A DNA stretch of 64,000 bases, from assembly GCF_900239935.1 (NCBI RefSeq), contig NZ_LT965928.1, forward strand, positions 2,745,520 through 2,809,519. Reading direction: 5' to 3'. This document shows, in pieces, positions 10,764 to 21,272 of the stretch. A program made the position numbers and the translations under genes. The stretch comes from Pseudoalteromonas carrageenovora IAM 12662 (GTDB taxonomy: Bacteria > Pseudomonadota > Gammaproteobacteria > Enterobacterales > Alteromonadaceae). Position 1 is the first letter of the stretch; the number at the start of each line of letters is the position of its first letter. A model generated the notes under the pieces. It was not told where the DNA came from. It worked only from the letters and a program-made list of their open reading frames with translations, and ran no database searches.

Positions 10764-12920
10764 TTATTGGCTGCGCTTAGCATCGTGAACACCTTCAATC
10801 TGAAGTAGTTTTGAAAGTACTCGATTAGTACCTGATAAGTCATGTACTTCAATTTGCATAGTAAATACGGCAAGTTGGTCTGCGCCAACCGTATTTACGT
10901 TCATGTTTAATACGTTGACCTTTTCATTAGCAAGCACAGAGCTTATATCGCGGATTAAACCAGACCGATCGCTGGCCTCAATTTTTATGCTCAGTGCATA
11001 AGAGCCATTAATATCGTCAGACCAACTTACTGAGATCACGCGTTCAGGATGCTGTGTTTTTAAGTTATTAAATGCGTCGCAGTCATCTTTATGAACACCA
11101 ATACCACGGCCTTGGGTTATATAGCCAATTATTTGGTCGCCAGGCACAGGACGACAACACTTAGCTACATGACTCATTAAGCTACCAACACCGTCCACTA
11201 CAATGCCGTTTTTATCACCCGTTACTTTACTTGGTGCTTTAAAACGTATAACCGGTTCATCTTCTGTACGGTCGCTAACAAAGTTAAGCATTTGGTTTAA
11301 GCGTACATCACCTGCGCCAATGGCAACCATTAAGTCATCGAGCTCTTTAAAATTAAAGCGCTTGATGGCGGGATCTAAATCTTTGTAGGTTAAATCAAGC
11401 TTTTGTAACTCACTGTCGAGGATTTCTTTACCCGCACTTAGGTTTTTATCGCGGTCGAGCTGCTTAAACCAGTGATGTATTTTAGCTCTTGCACGTGATG
11501 ATTTAATATAACCTAATGATGGATTAAGCCAGTCTCGGCTTGGATTAGGTTGCTTTTGAGTCAGTATCTCTACTTGATCACCCGTTGATAACTGATGTGT
11601 AAACGGCACTATTTTGCCAAATACTTTAGCGCCTATGCACCTGTGACCTACGTTTGAGTGAATGTAGTAGGCAAAATCAAGCGGTGTAGCACCTAATGGT
11701 AAATCAATAATATCGCCACTTGGGGTAAAAATGTACACACGGTCTTCTACTACTTGGTTTTTTAGCTCTTCGGCTAAATCGCCCCCATCAACGACTTCTT
11801 CTTGCCATTGCAGTAATTTACGCAGCCAACTAATTTTTTGCTCGTAACCTGAGCCTCGTCCAGGTAATGCGCCTTCTTTATACATCCAGTGCGCAGCAAC
11901 ACCTAGCTCAGCATCTTGATGCATATCGCTGGTGCGTATTTGTATTTCTACGGTTTTGCCCTCAGGGCCAAATACCACAGTATGAATAGACTGATAACCA
12001 TTTTGCTTTGGTGTGGCAACGTAGTCATCAAATTCTTTATTAAGATGACGCCAGTTTGTATGTACTATGCCAAGCGCGCCGTAACAATCTTGTAGACGCT
12101 CAACCACAATACGCATTGCGCGAATATCAAAAAGCTGATCAAACTCGTAGTTTTTCTGCTGCATTTTTTTAAAAATGCTGTAGATATGTTTAGGCCGCCC
12201 GTACACTTGCGCTTCTATACCGGCCTCACTTAAGCGGTTTTTTACCTGCTCAACCATATCTTCCATATAGGCTTCGCGAGCAAGTCGTTTATCATCTAAC
12301 TGTTTGGCAATGCCTTTGTAGGTATCTGGGTGTAAATACCTGAACGATAAATCTTCAAGCTCCCATTTTAATTGCCCTATTCCTAAACGGTTTGCAAGTG
12401 GTGCAAAAATATCGGCTGTTTCTTTTGCGGCAATAACTCGCTCTTCTTCGTCGGCATCTTTTACATTACGTAAATGACATACCTGCTCTGCAAGTTTAAT
12501 AACAACAGCGCGTACATCTTCAACCATGGTTAATAGCATTTTTCGGATATTATCGACCTGCATAGTGCCTTTACCTTGGTGCGATAAAGTACTAATAGTG
12601 GCCATTTGCGCTACACCCGTTAGCAGCATAGCAATGTTATTACCTAGCTGCTCTTCTATGATTTCAAGCGATATAAGATCATTTAAAAAATAAGGCGTTA
12701 AATATGCAGTAGCTAACGATTCAGGGTCAAGATTTAGCTCAGCTAAAATTTCTACCATTTCGATTGCTGTGTTTTGCCGGCTTTGGTTATCACATTTATC
12801 GCACAGGGCTTGGGCTTGATTTAGTAGCTCTGTTTTTTCCTCAGACAAGCCAAGTAACGAAAGCCGCGTGCTAAAGTCTGTACTCTCATCTTGTTGATGT
12901 GATTGTCGTGTAGCTACCAT
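10764..12920 (-). CDS. relA: GTP pyrophosphokinase RelA
   Basis: Ribosome-associated (p)ppGpp synthetase of the stringent response. 718 residues, slightly shorter than E. coli RelA (744). The N-terminal HD hydrolase region is degenerate, lacking an HD pair (THQGKGTMQVDNIRKMLL), as in monofunctional RelA. The synthetase domain has YGRPKHIYSIFKKM, FDIRAMRIVV and the nucleotide-binding ATPKQNGYQSIHT. The TGS domain is VYIFTPSGDIIDLPLGATPLDFAY, followed by a zinc-finger-like region with CCRPVPGD and a C-terminal ACT domain. It lies 8 bp after rlmD and 2 bp before mazG, so it is probably cotranscribed. Confidence 0.97.
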   Translation of the reverse strand: MVATRQSHQQDESTDFSTRLSLLGLSEEKTELLNQAQALCDKCDNQSRQNTAIEMVEILAELNLDPESLATAYLTPYFLNDLISLEIIEEQLGNNIAMLLTGVAQMATISTLSHQGKGTMQVDNIRKMLLTMVEDVRAVVIKLAEQVCHLRNVKDADEEERVIAAKETADIFAPLANRLGIGQLKWELEDLSFRYLHPDTYKGIAKQLDDKRLAREAYMEDMVEQVKNRLSEAGIEAQVYGRPKHIYSIFKKMQQKNYEFDQLFDIRAMRIVVERLQDCYGALGIVHTNWRHLNKEFDDYVATPKQNGYQSIHTVVFGPEGKTVEIQIRTSDMHQDAELGVAAHWMYKEGALPGRGSGYEQKISWLRKLLQWQEEVVDGGDLAEELKNQVVEDRVYIFTPSGDIIDLPLGATPLDFAYYIHSNVGHRCIGAKVFGKIVPFTHQLSTGDQVEILTQKQPNPSRDWLNPSLGYIKSSRARAKIHHWFKQLDRDKNLSAGKEILDSELQKLDLTYKDLDPAIKRFNFKELDDLMVAIGAGDVRLNQMLNFVSDRTEDEPVIRFKAPSKVTGDKNGIVVDGVGSLMSHVAKCCRPVPGDQIIGYITQGRGIGVHKDDCDAFNNLKTQHPERVISVSWSDDINGSYALSIKIEASDRSGLIRDISSVLANEKVNVLNMNVNTVGADQLAVFTMQIEVHDLSGTNRVLSKLLQIEGVHDAKRSQ

Positions 12921-12928
12921 AGTGCGCT

Positions 12929-14254
12929 TTACCTCCGTTGAAATAACGCCATAGTTTCGATATGCCCTGTATGAGGGAACATATTCATTAGCCCAATTTT
13001 ATTAAGATCAAAGCCTGCTTGCGAAATAATTGCACTGTCACGGGCTAAAGTAACAGGGTCACAAGACACATATAAAATAGTTTTAAACTGCTTCAGTGGT
13101 AATTGCTCCAAAACAGCCATTGCACCTGTACGAGAAGGGTCAAGCACGAGTACGTCTAACTCTTTACTAAACCACTGCGCGTTTTGCATATTTTGCGTTA
13201 AATCAAAACAATGAAACTGCGTATTAGTAATTTGGTTAGTTTGCGCATTTTGAGCAGCCATTGCAACAGCTGAAGTGACGCCTTCAACACCAATTACCGA
13301 TTTGGCTTGTTTTGCCAACACTAATGAGAAATTACCAATACCACAAAACAAATCTAATAGATTTTCGTCCCCATTTAAATTAAGCCAATTTGCAGCTTGC
13401 TTTAACATAGCTTCGTTAACTTGCGCATTAACTTGAATAAAATTACTTAAACCAAATTCAAATTTTAGATCTAAATCTTTAAGGTAATAAAATGGCATCG
13501 CTAAGTGCGAATGATCAATAACGTCACTCTCGCTTTGCCATACAATAGTATATTGCTGGTTAAGTGCAGCTTGCTCAACTATTGCCTTAAATTCATCGTT
13601 AATTGTTTTTGTGTGACGAATAACCACAAAGTTTTGCTCATCACTTTGGCATAACTGCAGGTGACTTATACTGTGAAGCGCTTTATGTTGATTAATTAAC
13701 TCATCAAAAAGAGTAAATACATTTGCAAAAACATCATTAAGTACCGCGCATTTATTAATACTTACAATGTTTTTAGAGCCACTGGCTCTGTAGCCTACAC
13801 GCATTTTTTTAGCGGCTTTATCAAACATAACGGCAATCCGAGCACTGCGCCTGTAATGAGTTGATTTGCTCAATAGCGGAGTTTGCCAATTCAGCTCTTT
13901 TAATTTAGCAAATTTATTAAATAATTGAGTAACCGCTGTTTGCTTTTCAATAACTTGCTGAGCAACTTCTAGGTGCTGTAACTGGCAACCACCGCAGTGA
14001 TTATAATGCTCGCAAAATGCATCTGTTCTAAATTCACTGGCGTTTATTACTTTTATTACCTTAGCACTACTGTATTTCGCTTTATCTTCAACAAGTGTTG
14101 CTTTAACCGTTTCATTAGGTAATGCACCACTTACAAAACACACTTTATTTTTATGCTTAGCAATACCACGCCCTTGGTGATCTATACCTGTGATATTTAA
14201 TTCTAATGTTTGTTGCTTAAGCGGTTTTTTTTTCGCTTTAAAAATTTGCGCCAT
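12929..14254 (-). CDS. rlmD: 23S rRNA (uracil-1939-C5)-methyltransferase RlmD
   Basis: Methylates U1939 of 23S rRNA using SAM. 441 residues (E. coli 433). The N-terminal TRAM domain is followed by the iron-sulfur cysteine cluster CEHYNHCGGCQLQH near residue 80, then the SAM-binding motif LLDLFCGIGNFSLVLA and the catalytic block LDPSRTGA...YVSCDPVTLARD with the nucleophilic cysteine. A lysine-rich N-terminus (AKKKPLKQ) fits RNA binding. It is the first gene of rlmD-relA-mazG and is divergent from barA, the same arrangement as in E. coli. Confidence 0.96.
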   Translation of the reverse strand: MAQIFKAKKKPLKQQTLELNITGIDHQGRGIAKHKNKVCFVSGALPNETVKATLVEDKAKYSSAKVIKVINASEFRTDAFCEHYNHCGGCQLQHLEVAQQVIEKQTAVTQLFNKFAKLKELNWQTPLLSKSTHYRRSARIAVMFDKAAKKMRVGYRASGSKNIVSINKCAVLNDVFANVFTLFDELINQHKALHSISHLQLCQSDEQNFVVIRHTKTINDEFKAIVEQAALNQQYTIVWQSESDVIDHSHLAMPFYYLKDLDLKFEFGLSNFIQVNAQVNEAMLKQAANWLNLNGDENLLDLFCGIGNFSLVLAKQAKSVIGVEGVTSAVAMAAQNAQTNQITNTQFHCFDLTQNMQNAQWFSKELDVLVLDPSRTGAMAVLEQLPLKQFKTILYVSCDPVTLARDSAIISQAGFDLNKIGLMNMFPHTGHIETMALFQRR

Positions 14255-14364
14255 TAGGCATTACCTTCACTTTATTTGTAATGCACCTATGTTTAGATGC
14301 TTTAGAATGCGAGTTGAACCGTATATACTCAAATCATACTAATAATGATAATAACGCTCCCATT

Positions 14365-17139
14365 ATGACCAAATTAGGCTTACGCGATTCTGTTTTAACA
14401 CTGACCCTGATCCCAACGGTGATCATAGGATTACTACTTGGTGGCTATTTTACAATAAATCGTTACATTGAGCTTGATGAAATTTTATATCAACAAGGCG
14501 CAACTATTTCTGAGCCGCTTGCTATTGCCCTTGAGCAACCTATGCTTGAAAAAAACAAACAATTATTAAATCGCCTTATTAGCTATACACATAACAAACA
14601 CTCCCCTGCAATCAAATCGATAGCGATTTTTGATAAAAATAATGAGCTGTTAATGACCAGTAATTACCACCGCTCATTTGACAAGCTTATTAACCAGCAA
14701 ACACTACAAAATTTAAAAACGACTCATGTGCAAAAAAATGCAGAGCTCATCACTTTTTTTACGCCAGTCATTAACCATACAAGTCATGATTCTAAATGGG
14801 ACCCTTCGGCTTTTCAGTCATCACTTGGTACTGTAATTTTACAATTAAATAAAGACCAAGCCGTTATTGGCCAGCAACGAGCGCTATTAATTAGCGGTAT
14901 TGTTATTATTTTGTCGCTGGTGTTTGCCGCTATTTTGGCATTAAGACTTAGCCGTATGTTTATGAACCCTCTTAATAAGTTAGTACTTGCCACCGACAAA
15001 CTTGTTGAAGGAAAAAGAAACACTGGCTTAACCGATAGCATGATTGGTGAATTTGAGCTGCTACGCGAAGGTTTAAATACCATTGCTCACACTATGGTGA
15101 TGCAAAAAGATGAGATGCAAAAAAATATTGACCAAGCAACCAGCGACTACCGTGAAACACTTGAGCAATATGAAACCTCAAATATAGAACTCTCATTTGC
15201 TAAAAAAGAAGCGCAAGACGCTAACCGAGTTAAATCAGACTTTTTAGCTAAAATGAGTCACGAGCTGCGCACTCCGCTTAATGGTGTTATTGGCTTTACC
15301 CGCCAACTTTATAAAACGCCACTTAATAAAAATCAAAAAGATTACCTTGATACAATTATGCTCTCGGCAAATAGTTTAATGACCATAATTAGCGATATTT
15401 TAGATTTTTCTAAACTTGAAGCGGGTGCAATGGAGCTTGAGTCAATTCAGTTTCAACTTCGCGATGCTGTTAATGAGGTAATGACATTACTAGCGCCTAG
15501 TGCACACGAAAAACAATTAGAGTTATCTATATACATAAACCAGCACGTGCCAGATGATTTAACCGGCGACCCAACGCGCTTTAAACAAGTTTTAATAAAC
15601 CTTTTAAGCAACGCGATTAAGTTTACTGAGAAAGGCTCAATTAAGGTCGATATAAGTCACCGGTTACTCGATGACGAGCGTGCTTCTTTATTGGTTTCGG
15701 TAACCGATACTGGTGTGGGTATCCCTATGGCCAAAAGGGATTCACTATTCACCCCTTTTGGCCAAGCAGATTCAAGTATTACACGTAAATTTGGTGGCAC
15801 AGGCCTGGGGCTTATTATTACCAAGCATATAGTTGAGGCGATGAGCGGCCGCATTACATTAAACTCAGCACCAGGTAACGGCACATGTTTTACATTCAAT
15901 AGTGTATTTAACTTACCAAACCATATATTTACTAACGACTTACCATCGAAATCGCTCATTGGTAAGCGTATTTTATATTTAGAGCCGCATGAACATACAC
16001 ACCATGCAGTGCTTTCATTATTAACTCAGTGGCAATCAAACGTAACAGCGTGCTTTAACGAGACCAGCTTTTTAGATGCTATTAAAAATAGCGAATATAA
16101 ATATGATATTTGTTTAATTGGCCATATGGCGTCTGTTGATGATATGCAGCAGCTAAAAAGCTATGTAAAAGCCGTACGCGAATCAACCGACTACTTATAT
16201 TTAATGCTTAATACTGTATCGCACAACATGCGAGAAGCGTTTATAGGCAGTGGCGCTGACGCTTGTTTGAGTAAACCGCTTAATCACCGTAAGTTATGTG
16301 AAGTACTTGCTGCGCCTTATAGACTTGATCACCCTACTCATAATATTGAGCAAAATGAGCAAGCTTTATTACCATTAAAAGTGCTTGTTGTTGACGATAA
16401 CGACGCTAACTTAAAACTTATTTGTACGTTATTAAAAGAGCAAGTAGAGGTTGTAGAAACCGCTCATAATGGCTCTCAAGCATACAGCTTAAGCAAAAGT
16501 CATAAGTACGATGTGATATTTATGGATATACAAATGCCAATAATGGATGGCATTACCGCATGTAAGCTTATTCGCGAATCATCATTAAATGAAGATACAC
16601 CTATTATTGCAGTAACAGCCCATGCGCTTCACAGTGAAAAAGAACAACTTTTAAAAGATGGTTTTAAAGGCTATTTAACTAAGCCTATTGATGAGGATAT
16701 GTTAAGCCAAATTATTTGCGATCATAGCCCACAAACACCTATAAACCGTGATAAAGCTAAAATAGATATTCCACAAAGCCCTGCTCCATTTCAAAGTACT
16801 CGAATTGACTGGGCGCAGGCATTGCAACGTGCTGGCGGCAAAAGCGAGTTAGCACTCGAGATGCTTAATATGCTACTGCTAAGTGTGCCTGAAACACTCA
16901 CACTCCTTGCTAAAGCTATTGAAAGTAATGATTGTAAGCAAGTACTTAGCATAGTGCACAAGTTTCATGGTGCATGTTGTTACACCGGCGTACCTAAGCT
17001 TAAATCACTAGCAGAAACCATTGAAACATCACTCAAAAGTGAATGCATACTAGAGAATATTGAACCTGAGTTATTTGAGCTTCAAGATGAGCTTGAAAAT
17101 TTATTAGCTGATGCCAATGTCACCGAGCTTCAACGCTAG
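14365..17139 (+). CDS. barA: hybrid sensor histidine kinase BarA
   Basis: Tripartite membrane kinase that phosphorylates UvrY/GacA to control the Csr small RNAs. From the ATG at 14365 it is 924 residues (E. coli 918). Order of parts: TM1 (about 10-30), a periplasmic loop, TM2 (about 175-195), a HAMP linker, a HisKA domain with SHELRTPLNG (His299), a HATPase with DTGVGIP and GGTGLGL, a degenerate receiver, a receiver with the FMDIQMPIMDG phospho-acceptor (Asp721) and a C-terminal Hpt domain with HKFHGACC (His865). An in-frame ATG at 14281 would add 28 residues, but the chosen start matches BarA N-termini (MTxxLRxxx...PTVxIGLLL). UvrY is not in the window. Confidence 0.93.
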   Translation: MTKLGLRDSVLTLTLIPTVIIGLLLGGYFTINRYIELDEILYQQGATISEPLAIALEQPMLEKNKQLLNRLISYTHNKHSPAIKSIAIFDKNNELLMTSNYHRSFDKLINQQTLQNLKTTHVQKNAELITFFTPVINHTSHDSKWDPSAFQSSLGTVILQLNKDQAVIGQQRALLISGIVIILSLVFAAILALRLSRMFMNPLNKLVLATDKLVEGKRNTGLTDSMIGEFELLREGLNTIAHTMVMQKDEMQKNIDQATSDYRETLEQYETSNIELSFAKKEAQDANRVKSDFLAKMSHELRTPLNGVIGFTRQLYKTPLNKNQKDYLDTIMLSANSLMTIISDILDFSKLEAGAMELESIQFQLRDAVNEVMTLLAPSAHEKQLELSIYINQHVPDDLTGDPTRFKQVLINLLSNAIKFTEKGSIKVDISHRLLDDERASLLVSVTDTGVGIPMAKRDSLFTPFGQADSSITRKFGGTGLGLIITKHIVEAMSGRITLNSAPGNGTCFTFNSVFNLPNHIFTNDLPSKSLIGKRILYLEPHEHTHHAVLSLLTQWQSNVTACFNETSFLDAIKNSEYKYDICLIGHMASVDDMQQLKSYVKAVRESTDYLYLMLNTVSHNMREAFIGSGADACLSKPLNHRKLCEVLAAPYRLDHPTHNIEQNEQALLPLKVLVVDDNDANLKLICTLLKEQVEVVETAHNGSQAYSLSKSHKYDVIFMDIQMPIMDGITACKLIRESSLNEDTPIIAVTAHALHSEKEQLLKDGFKGYLTKPIDEDMLSQIICDHSPQTPINRDKAKIDIPQSPAPFQSTRIDWAQALQRAGGKSELALEMLNMLLLSVPETLTLLAKAIESNDCKQVLSIVHKFHGACCYTGVPKLKSLAETIETSLKSECILENIEPELFELQDELENLLADANVTELQR

Positions 17140-17201
17140 CTTACGGCTACTTAAACTAAGTTGCTTAAATTCAGTAACTTAAATTTAGTTACTTAAACTA
17201 A

Positions 17202-17226
17202 AAAAGCGCAGTAAAACTGCGCTTTT
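17202..17226. terminator. bidirectional terminator between barA and pdxJ
   Basis: A perfect 10-bp stem (AAAAGCGCAG / CTGCGCTTTT) with a 5-base loop lies between the two convergent genes. The A and T runs on both flanks would serve both strands. Just upstream (17147-17196) are several near-repeats of the form ACTTAAA-CTAAGT and TTACTTAAACT. Confidence 0.88.
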
Positions 17227-17251
17227 GTAAAATTTAAATCAAAGATAAAAA

Positions 17252-17983
17252 TTACATTCTTGCTTCAATCATTAATCGCTTCATATCGCGCACGGCTTTA
17301 TCAAGGCCATCTATAGCTGCACGAGCTATAATAGCGTGGCCAATGTTTAGCTCGTATATTTCGGGCATTTCAGCAATTGGCTTAACGTTATGATAATGAA
17401 GGCCATGTCCTGCATTTACAATTAAGCCTATGCTTGCTGCATATTTAACGCCTTCGCGAATGTGCTCAAGCTCTTTATGTAAGTCAGTGTCATTAGTAGC
17501 GTCGGCATATGCGCCAGTGTGTATTTCAACAAATGGAGCGCCACATTCTTTTGCTGCGTCTAACTGCACTTTATCTGCATCAATAAATAGCGATACTTTA
17601 ATACCCGCATCACCAAGAGTTTTAGTCGCAGCTTTAATTTTATCTATATTGCCAGCTACATTTAAGCCACCCTCAGTCGTTAGCTCTTCACGTTTTTCAG
17701 GTACTAAACACACGTACTCAGGTTTTACTTCAAGCGCTATTTTTATCATTTCATCGGTAACAGCGGTTTCAAGATTCATACGAGTTTGAATAGTTTTAGC
17801 CATTACATAAACGTCACGGTCTTGAATATGGCGTCTGTCTTCACGTAAATGAATCGTAATGCCATCAGCACCTGCGTGCTCAGCTACACTGGCTGCGTGA
17901 GCCGGATCTGGGTAGTTTGTTCCACGTGCTTGGCGAAGTGTTGCAATATGATCTACGTTTACACCTAAAAGAATATCTTTCAT
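17252..17983 (-). CDS. pdxJ: pyridoxine 5'-phosphate synthase PdxJ
   Basis: Condenses 1-deoxyxylulose 5-phosphate with 3-amino-2-oxopropyl phosphate to form pyridoxine phosphate, the last ring-closing step of vitamin B6 synthesis. 243 residues, the standard length. Visible motifs are [55 protein letters not shown] and [11 protein letters not shown]. The start at MKDILLGVN is chosen because it has an AGGTAG ribosome site and matches the family; an upstream in-frame ATG would overlap recO by 26 bp. It follows recO, as in the E. coli era-recO-pdxJ operon; acpS is not next to it. Confidence 0.96.
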   Translation of the reverse strand: MKDILLGVNVDHIATLRQARGTNYPDPAHAASVAEHAGADGITIHLREDRRHIQDRDVYVMAKTIQTRMNLETAVTDEMIKIALEVKPEYVCLVPEKREELTTEGGLNVAGNIDKIKAATKTLGDAGIKVSLFIDADKVQLDAAKECGAPFVEIHTGAYADATNDTDLHKELEHIREGVKYAASIGLIVNAGHGLHYHNVKPIAEMPEIYELNIGHAIIARAAIDGLDKAVRDMKRLMIEARM

Positions 17984-18005
17984 TGTTCTACCTGTAAAAT
18001 TACGT

Positions 18006-18698
18006 TTATTGAGAGGCCATAAATAGCTCACGGCTTTTTAATGGTTTACTACCTAGTAAGGGCTTTAATAAATAGCGACTTAATTGCTTTGCCATATATA
18101 GCACATCGCTTTGGCTAAAGTCATGATTTGCAATTGCATTAAGCTGTTTACCACTAAATCCTGAGCGTACATCGTCTTGCATTAAAAAACCAAGCTCAGG
18201 GAAATAGCTATACGTAAGCGCTTCGTCTATTGGCTCACCGCTTGCGTCAAAACTAAAATCGACACCGTAGCCTAAAAGCTCTAACAATTGAAACTCGTAT
18301 GAGCGCAGCACAGCTTGCAAATTAGCACCGCTATTAAGGTTACCAAGGTGAGATTTGTAAAGTTCAAATACTTGTTCAATGGGTTCATTAACAGGCACAA
18401 TACGATTAGTTAATTCATTTAAATAAAAACCACAGTATAACTCGTCACCTTTTAAATAATGCGGGTTACCATGTAATTCGAATTTATTGATATATTTTAA
18501 ATCATACTTGCCGCTGTAGTGAACAAGTAATGCCTGAAACGGCTGAAGTTGTGCTTTATGCTTAGTGGCCTGGCGGCCACTAATTCGCGCCAGCATTCTT
18601 AACTGGCCCACGCCCTCTACCAGCATATCAAGCATTACTTGGGAGTCACTATAAGGACGCCGATGTAACAAATACGCTGTGTAGAAGTCGCTATCCAT
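18006..18698 (-). CDS. recO: DNA repair protein RecO
   Basis: Works with RecF and RecR to load RecA on SSB-coated gaps. 230 residues (E. coli 242). The N-terminal OB-fold segment contains the typical [22 protein letters not shown], followed by the helical domain with [11 protein letters not shown] and ELLGYGVDF. There are few diagnostic catalytic residues, so assignment rests on overall match and on the era-recO-pdxJ position. It is 20 bp downstream of era and 22 bp upstream of pdxJ. Confidence 0.93.
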   Translation of the reverse strand: MDSDFYTAYLLHRRPYSDSQVMLDMLVEGVGQLRMLARISGRQATKHKAQLQPFQALLVHYSGKYDLKYINKFELHGNPHYLKGDELYCGFYLNELTNRIVPVNEPIEQVFELYKSHLGNLNSGANLQAVLRSYEFQLLELLGYGVDFSFDASGEPIDEALTYSYFPELGFLMQDDVRSGFSGKQLNAIANHDFSQSDVLYMAKQLSRYLLKPLLGSKPLKSRELFMASQ

Positions 18699-18718
18699 TC
18701 ATTAAGCTGCTTATTGGT

Positions 18719-19651
18719 TTAGTCTTCACCGTAACCTAAGCTTCTAAGTGCTCGTTCGTCATCAGCCCAACCAGATTTAACTTTTACCCAAAGTTCTAAA
18801 AATACTTTGTTGTCGAGCATTTCTTCAATGTCTTTACGGGCTTCACGGCCAATCGTTTTTAGCTTTTCGCCTTTATTACCGATTACCATGCGCTTTTGTG
18901 TTTCACGCTCAACAAGTATTAACCCGTTGATATGCCATACACCGTTTTCTTGCCATTTAAACTGCTCTATTTCAACAGTTACAGAATATGGAAGTTCTTC
19001 ACCCATGAAGCGCATTAGCTTTTCACGAATAACCTCTGCTGCCATAAAGCGCATAGAACGATCGGTAACGTAATCTTCAGGGAAGTAAAACTCACAAGGA
19101 GGTAAGCGTTTAGTTACTTCTGCTTTGATCAAATCAACGTTTTTACCTTGTGTTGCCGATACTGGCATAATGCCAACAAAATCAAACTTGTCACCAAGCT
19201 CTTTCATGTGAGGTAGCACTAAATCGCGGTTTTTAACTTGGTCAATTTTATTTATAACCAATAATACCGGCTTACCACTTTGCGACACCTTATTAAGTAC
19301 CATTTCGTCATCAGCATTCCAATGAGTGCCTTCAACAACAAAAATAATAAGCTCTACATCACCAATTGAACTAGACGCTGCACGGTTCATTAAACGGTTA
19401 ATAGCACGCTTTTCTTCAACGTGAAGACCTGGTGTATCTATGTATACCGCTTGGTGTTTACCTTCGGTATGAATACCCATAATACGGTGGCGTGTAGTTT
19501 GTGGTTTGCGCGAGGTAATACTTACTTTTTGCTCAATGATTTCATTAAGCAAAGTTGATTTACCTACGTTTGGGCGACCAACAATGGCAACCATTCCACA
19601 AAATGTATCTACATCACCTTCATGAGGTTGTATTAAGGTATCAAGGTTCAT
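18719..19651 (-). CDS. era: ribosome-assembly GTPase Era
   Basis: Essential GTPase that binds the 3' end of 16S rRNA and 30S subunits. 310 residues (E. coli 301, extra residues at the N-terminus). GTPase motifs: [12 protein letters not shown] (G1), DTPGLH (G3), NKIDQV (G4) and SATQG (G5). The C-terminal KH domain contains [21 protein letters not shown]. Its start overlaps the end of rnc by 11 bp, indicating translational coupling in rnc-era, which is conserved in many gammaproteobacteria. Confidence 0.97.
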   Translation of the reverse strand: MNLDTLIQPHEGDVDTFCGMVAIVGRPNVGKSTLLNEIIEQKVSITSRKPQTTRHRIMGIHTEGKHQAVYIDTPGLHVEEKRAINRLMNRAASSSIGDVELIIFVVEGTHWNADDEMVLNKVSQSGKPVLLVINKIDQVKNRDLVLPHMKELGDKFDFVGIMPVSATQGKNVDLIKAEVTKRLPPCEFYFPEDYVTDRSMRFMAAEVIREKLMRFMGEELPYSVTVEIEQFKWQENGVWHINGLILVERETQKRMVIGNKGEKLKTIGREARKDIEEMLDNKVFLELWVKVKSGWADDERALRSLGYGED

Positions 19652-20318
19652 TTTTAAGTATCTTCAATGCTTTTTCGGCAGCTTTTTGTTCGGCTTTACG
19701 GCGCGAGCTACCAACAGAAATTATGCTATCCATTCCATCAACAATACATTCAACCGTGAATGTTTGATTATGTGCTTGGCCTTTAGTGTCAACAACAGTG
19801 TAACCCGGTAAAGATAATTTACGGGCTTGTAGATACTCTTGCAGCAGGGTCTTCGGATCTTTTTGATTAAGCCCTGGTGAAATAGCATCAAGTCGAGACT
19901 CGTACCACGCTAAAATTAGTTCTCCGCAGCGTTCAATATCTGAATCTAAAAATACTGCGCCAATAATGGCTTCAACTGCATCAGCAAGTGTAGACTCACG
20001 GCGGAAACCTCCACTTTTAAGCTCACCCGGCCCCAAGCGCAAGTAATCGCCTAGGCCAAATTCGAGACCAAATTCAGCAAGAGTTTGGCCACGCACAAGC
20101 GTAGAACGCATACGGCTTAAATCGCCTTCGCGTGCTTTTGGAAATTTAGCATAAAGCGCATTGGCAATTACAAAGCTTAATATTGAGTCGCCTAAAAACT
20201 CTAGTCGCTCATTATGTTGACCTTTGTGGCTGCGGTGCGTCATTGCTTGTTCAAGTAAACCTTGATCAGCAAATACATAGCCAATTCTATTATATAATTC
20301 TGTTACATTTTTTTTCAT
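19641..20318 (-). CDS. rnc: ribonuclease III
   Basis: Double-strand-specific endoribonuclease processing rRNA and structured mRNAs. 225 residues (E. coli 226). The signature [16 protein letters not shown] (about residues 38-53) contains the acidic metal-binding residues, with a second acidic cluster in [15 protein letters not shown]; a C-terminal dsRNA-binding domain covers [11 protein letters not shown] to [10 protein letters not shown]. It lies 2 bp after lepB and overlaps era by 11 bp. Confidence 0.97.
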   Translation of the reverse strand: MKKNVTELYNRIGYVFADQGLLEQAMTHRSHKGQHNERLEFLGDSILSFVIANALYAKFPKAREGDLSRMRSTLVRGQTLAEFGLEFGLGDYLRLGPGELKSGGFRRESTLADAVEAIIGAVFLDSDIERCGELILAWYESRLDAISPGLNQKDPKTLLQEYLQARKLSLPGYTVVDTKGQAHNQTFTVECIVDGMDSIISVGSSRRKAEQKAAEKALKILKNEP

Positions 20319-20320
20319 TG

Positions 20321-21256
20321 TTACTGAATATTACCTAGGCGTTCAAAACGAACACCAGTTGGAACCCATCCTGGTAAAACATCATCTGGGCCATTTTCAA
20401 ATTCAAAACTCATCCATATAAAGACAGCTTTACCCACCAAGTTTTCTTTTGGTACAAAGCCCCAAAAGCGACTATCTTGGCTGTTATCGCGGTTATCACC
20501 CATCATAAAATAATGATCAGCAGGTACAGTCCATTCATCTGAAGGTGTGCCTGGTTGCTGATAGTAACGCCCTTTTCTTTCAGGTGCGCGTGGGTTGATT
20601 AAAATGTCGTGCTTTAGTGTAGTTAAATTTTCGTTTACACGTGCAAGCGACATTTGGCCTTGTTTAAATTCGTTATCATTAATTAGTTTAAAATCAATTT
20701 TATTGAATTCATTGCATAGAAGCTCGCCCTGTTGGGTTTCACCTTCTTTACAGTTTGGTTGAATATATAAACGCTTATCGCGATAAACAATTTTATCGCC
20801 CGGTAAACCAATTGCGCGTTTAATATAATCAACTCTTTCATCTAACGGATATTTAAAAACAACAATATCACCACGTTCTGGCTCACCCATATCAACTAAC
20901 TGAGTACGCCAAACTGGGTCTTTAATTCCGTAAGAATATTTTTGCACTAAAATAAAGTCGCCAACTAATAAAGTAGGCATCATTGAACCTGATGGAATCT
21001 GAAACGGTTCAAAAATAAATGACCTAAAAATAGTAATAGCTGCAATCATCGGAAAAATCGACTTTGCAGTTTCAGTTATTACTGGTTCTGGTGCTATTAG
21101 TGCAGCTGTTTCTTCATCTAACTGGCTGCCAGCAGAGGTTTGCGCTATAGCCAAACGCTCTTGCCTTTTTGGCGCATACAACAGGTGGTCTATTAACCAT
21201 ATTAAACCTGAGCCTAAGGTTAATAACACCAATAAAACTGAAAAGTAACCAGCCAT
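20321..21256 (-). CDS. lepB: signal peptidase I
   Basis: Inner-membrane serine protease that removes Sec and Tat signal peptides. 311 residues (E. coli 324). The hydrophobic N-terminus, a cytoplasmic loop, then [20 protein letters not shown] with catalytic Ser91, and the lysine of the Ser-Lys dyad in [14 protein letters not shown] (Lys146). The C-terminal signature is [17 protein letters not shown]. Both dyad positions equal those in E. coli. It sits between lepA (16 bp gap) and rnc (2 bp gap), the standard lepA-lepB-rnc-era unit. Confidence 0.97.
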   Translation of the reverse strand: MAGYFSVLLVLLTLGSGLIWLIDHLLYAPKRQERLAIAQTSAGSQLDEETAALIAPEPVITETAKSIFPMIAAITIFRSFIFEPFQIPSGSMMPTLLVGDFILVQKYSYGIKDPVWRTQLVDMGEPERGDIVVFKYPLDERVDYIKRAIGLPGDKIVYRDKRLYIQPNCKEGETQQGELLCNEFNKIDFKLINDNEFKQGQMSLARVNENLTTLKHDILINPRAPERKGRYYQQPGTPSDEWTVPADHYFMMGDNRDNSQDSRFWGFVPKENLVGKAVFIWMSFEFENGPDDVLPGWVPTGVRFERLGNIQ

Positions 21257-21272
21257 CTATAATCCTTTGTTT

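Noticed and set aside
17147..17196. CRISPR-like array of ACTTAAACT units
   Set aside because: Units are about 10-15 bp, irregular and without spacers of constant length; low-complexity AT repeats before a terminator.
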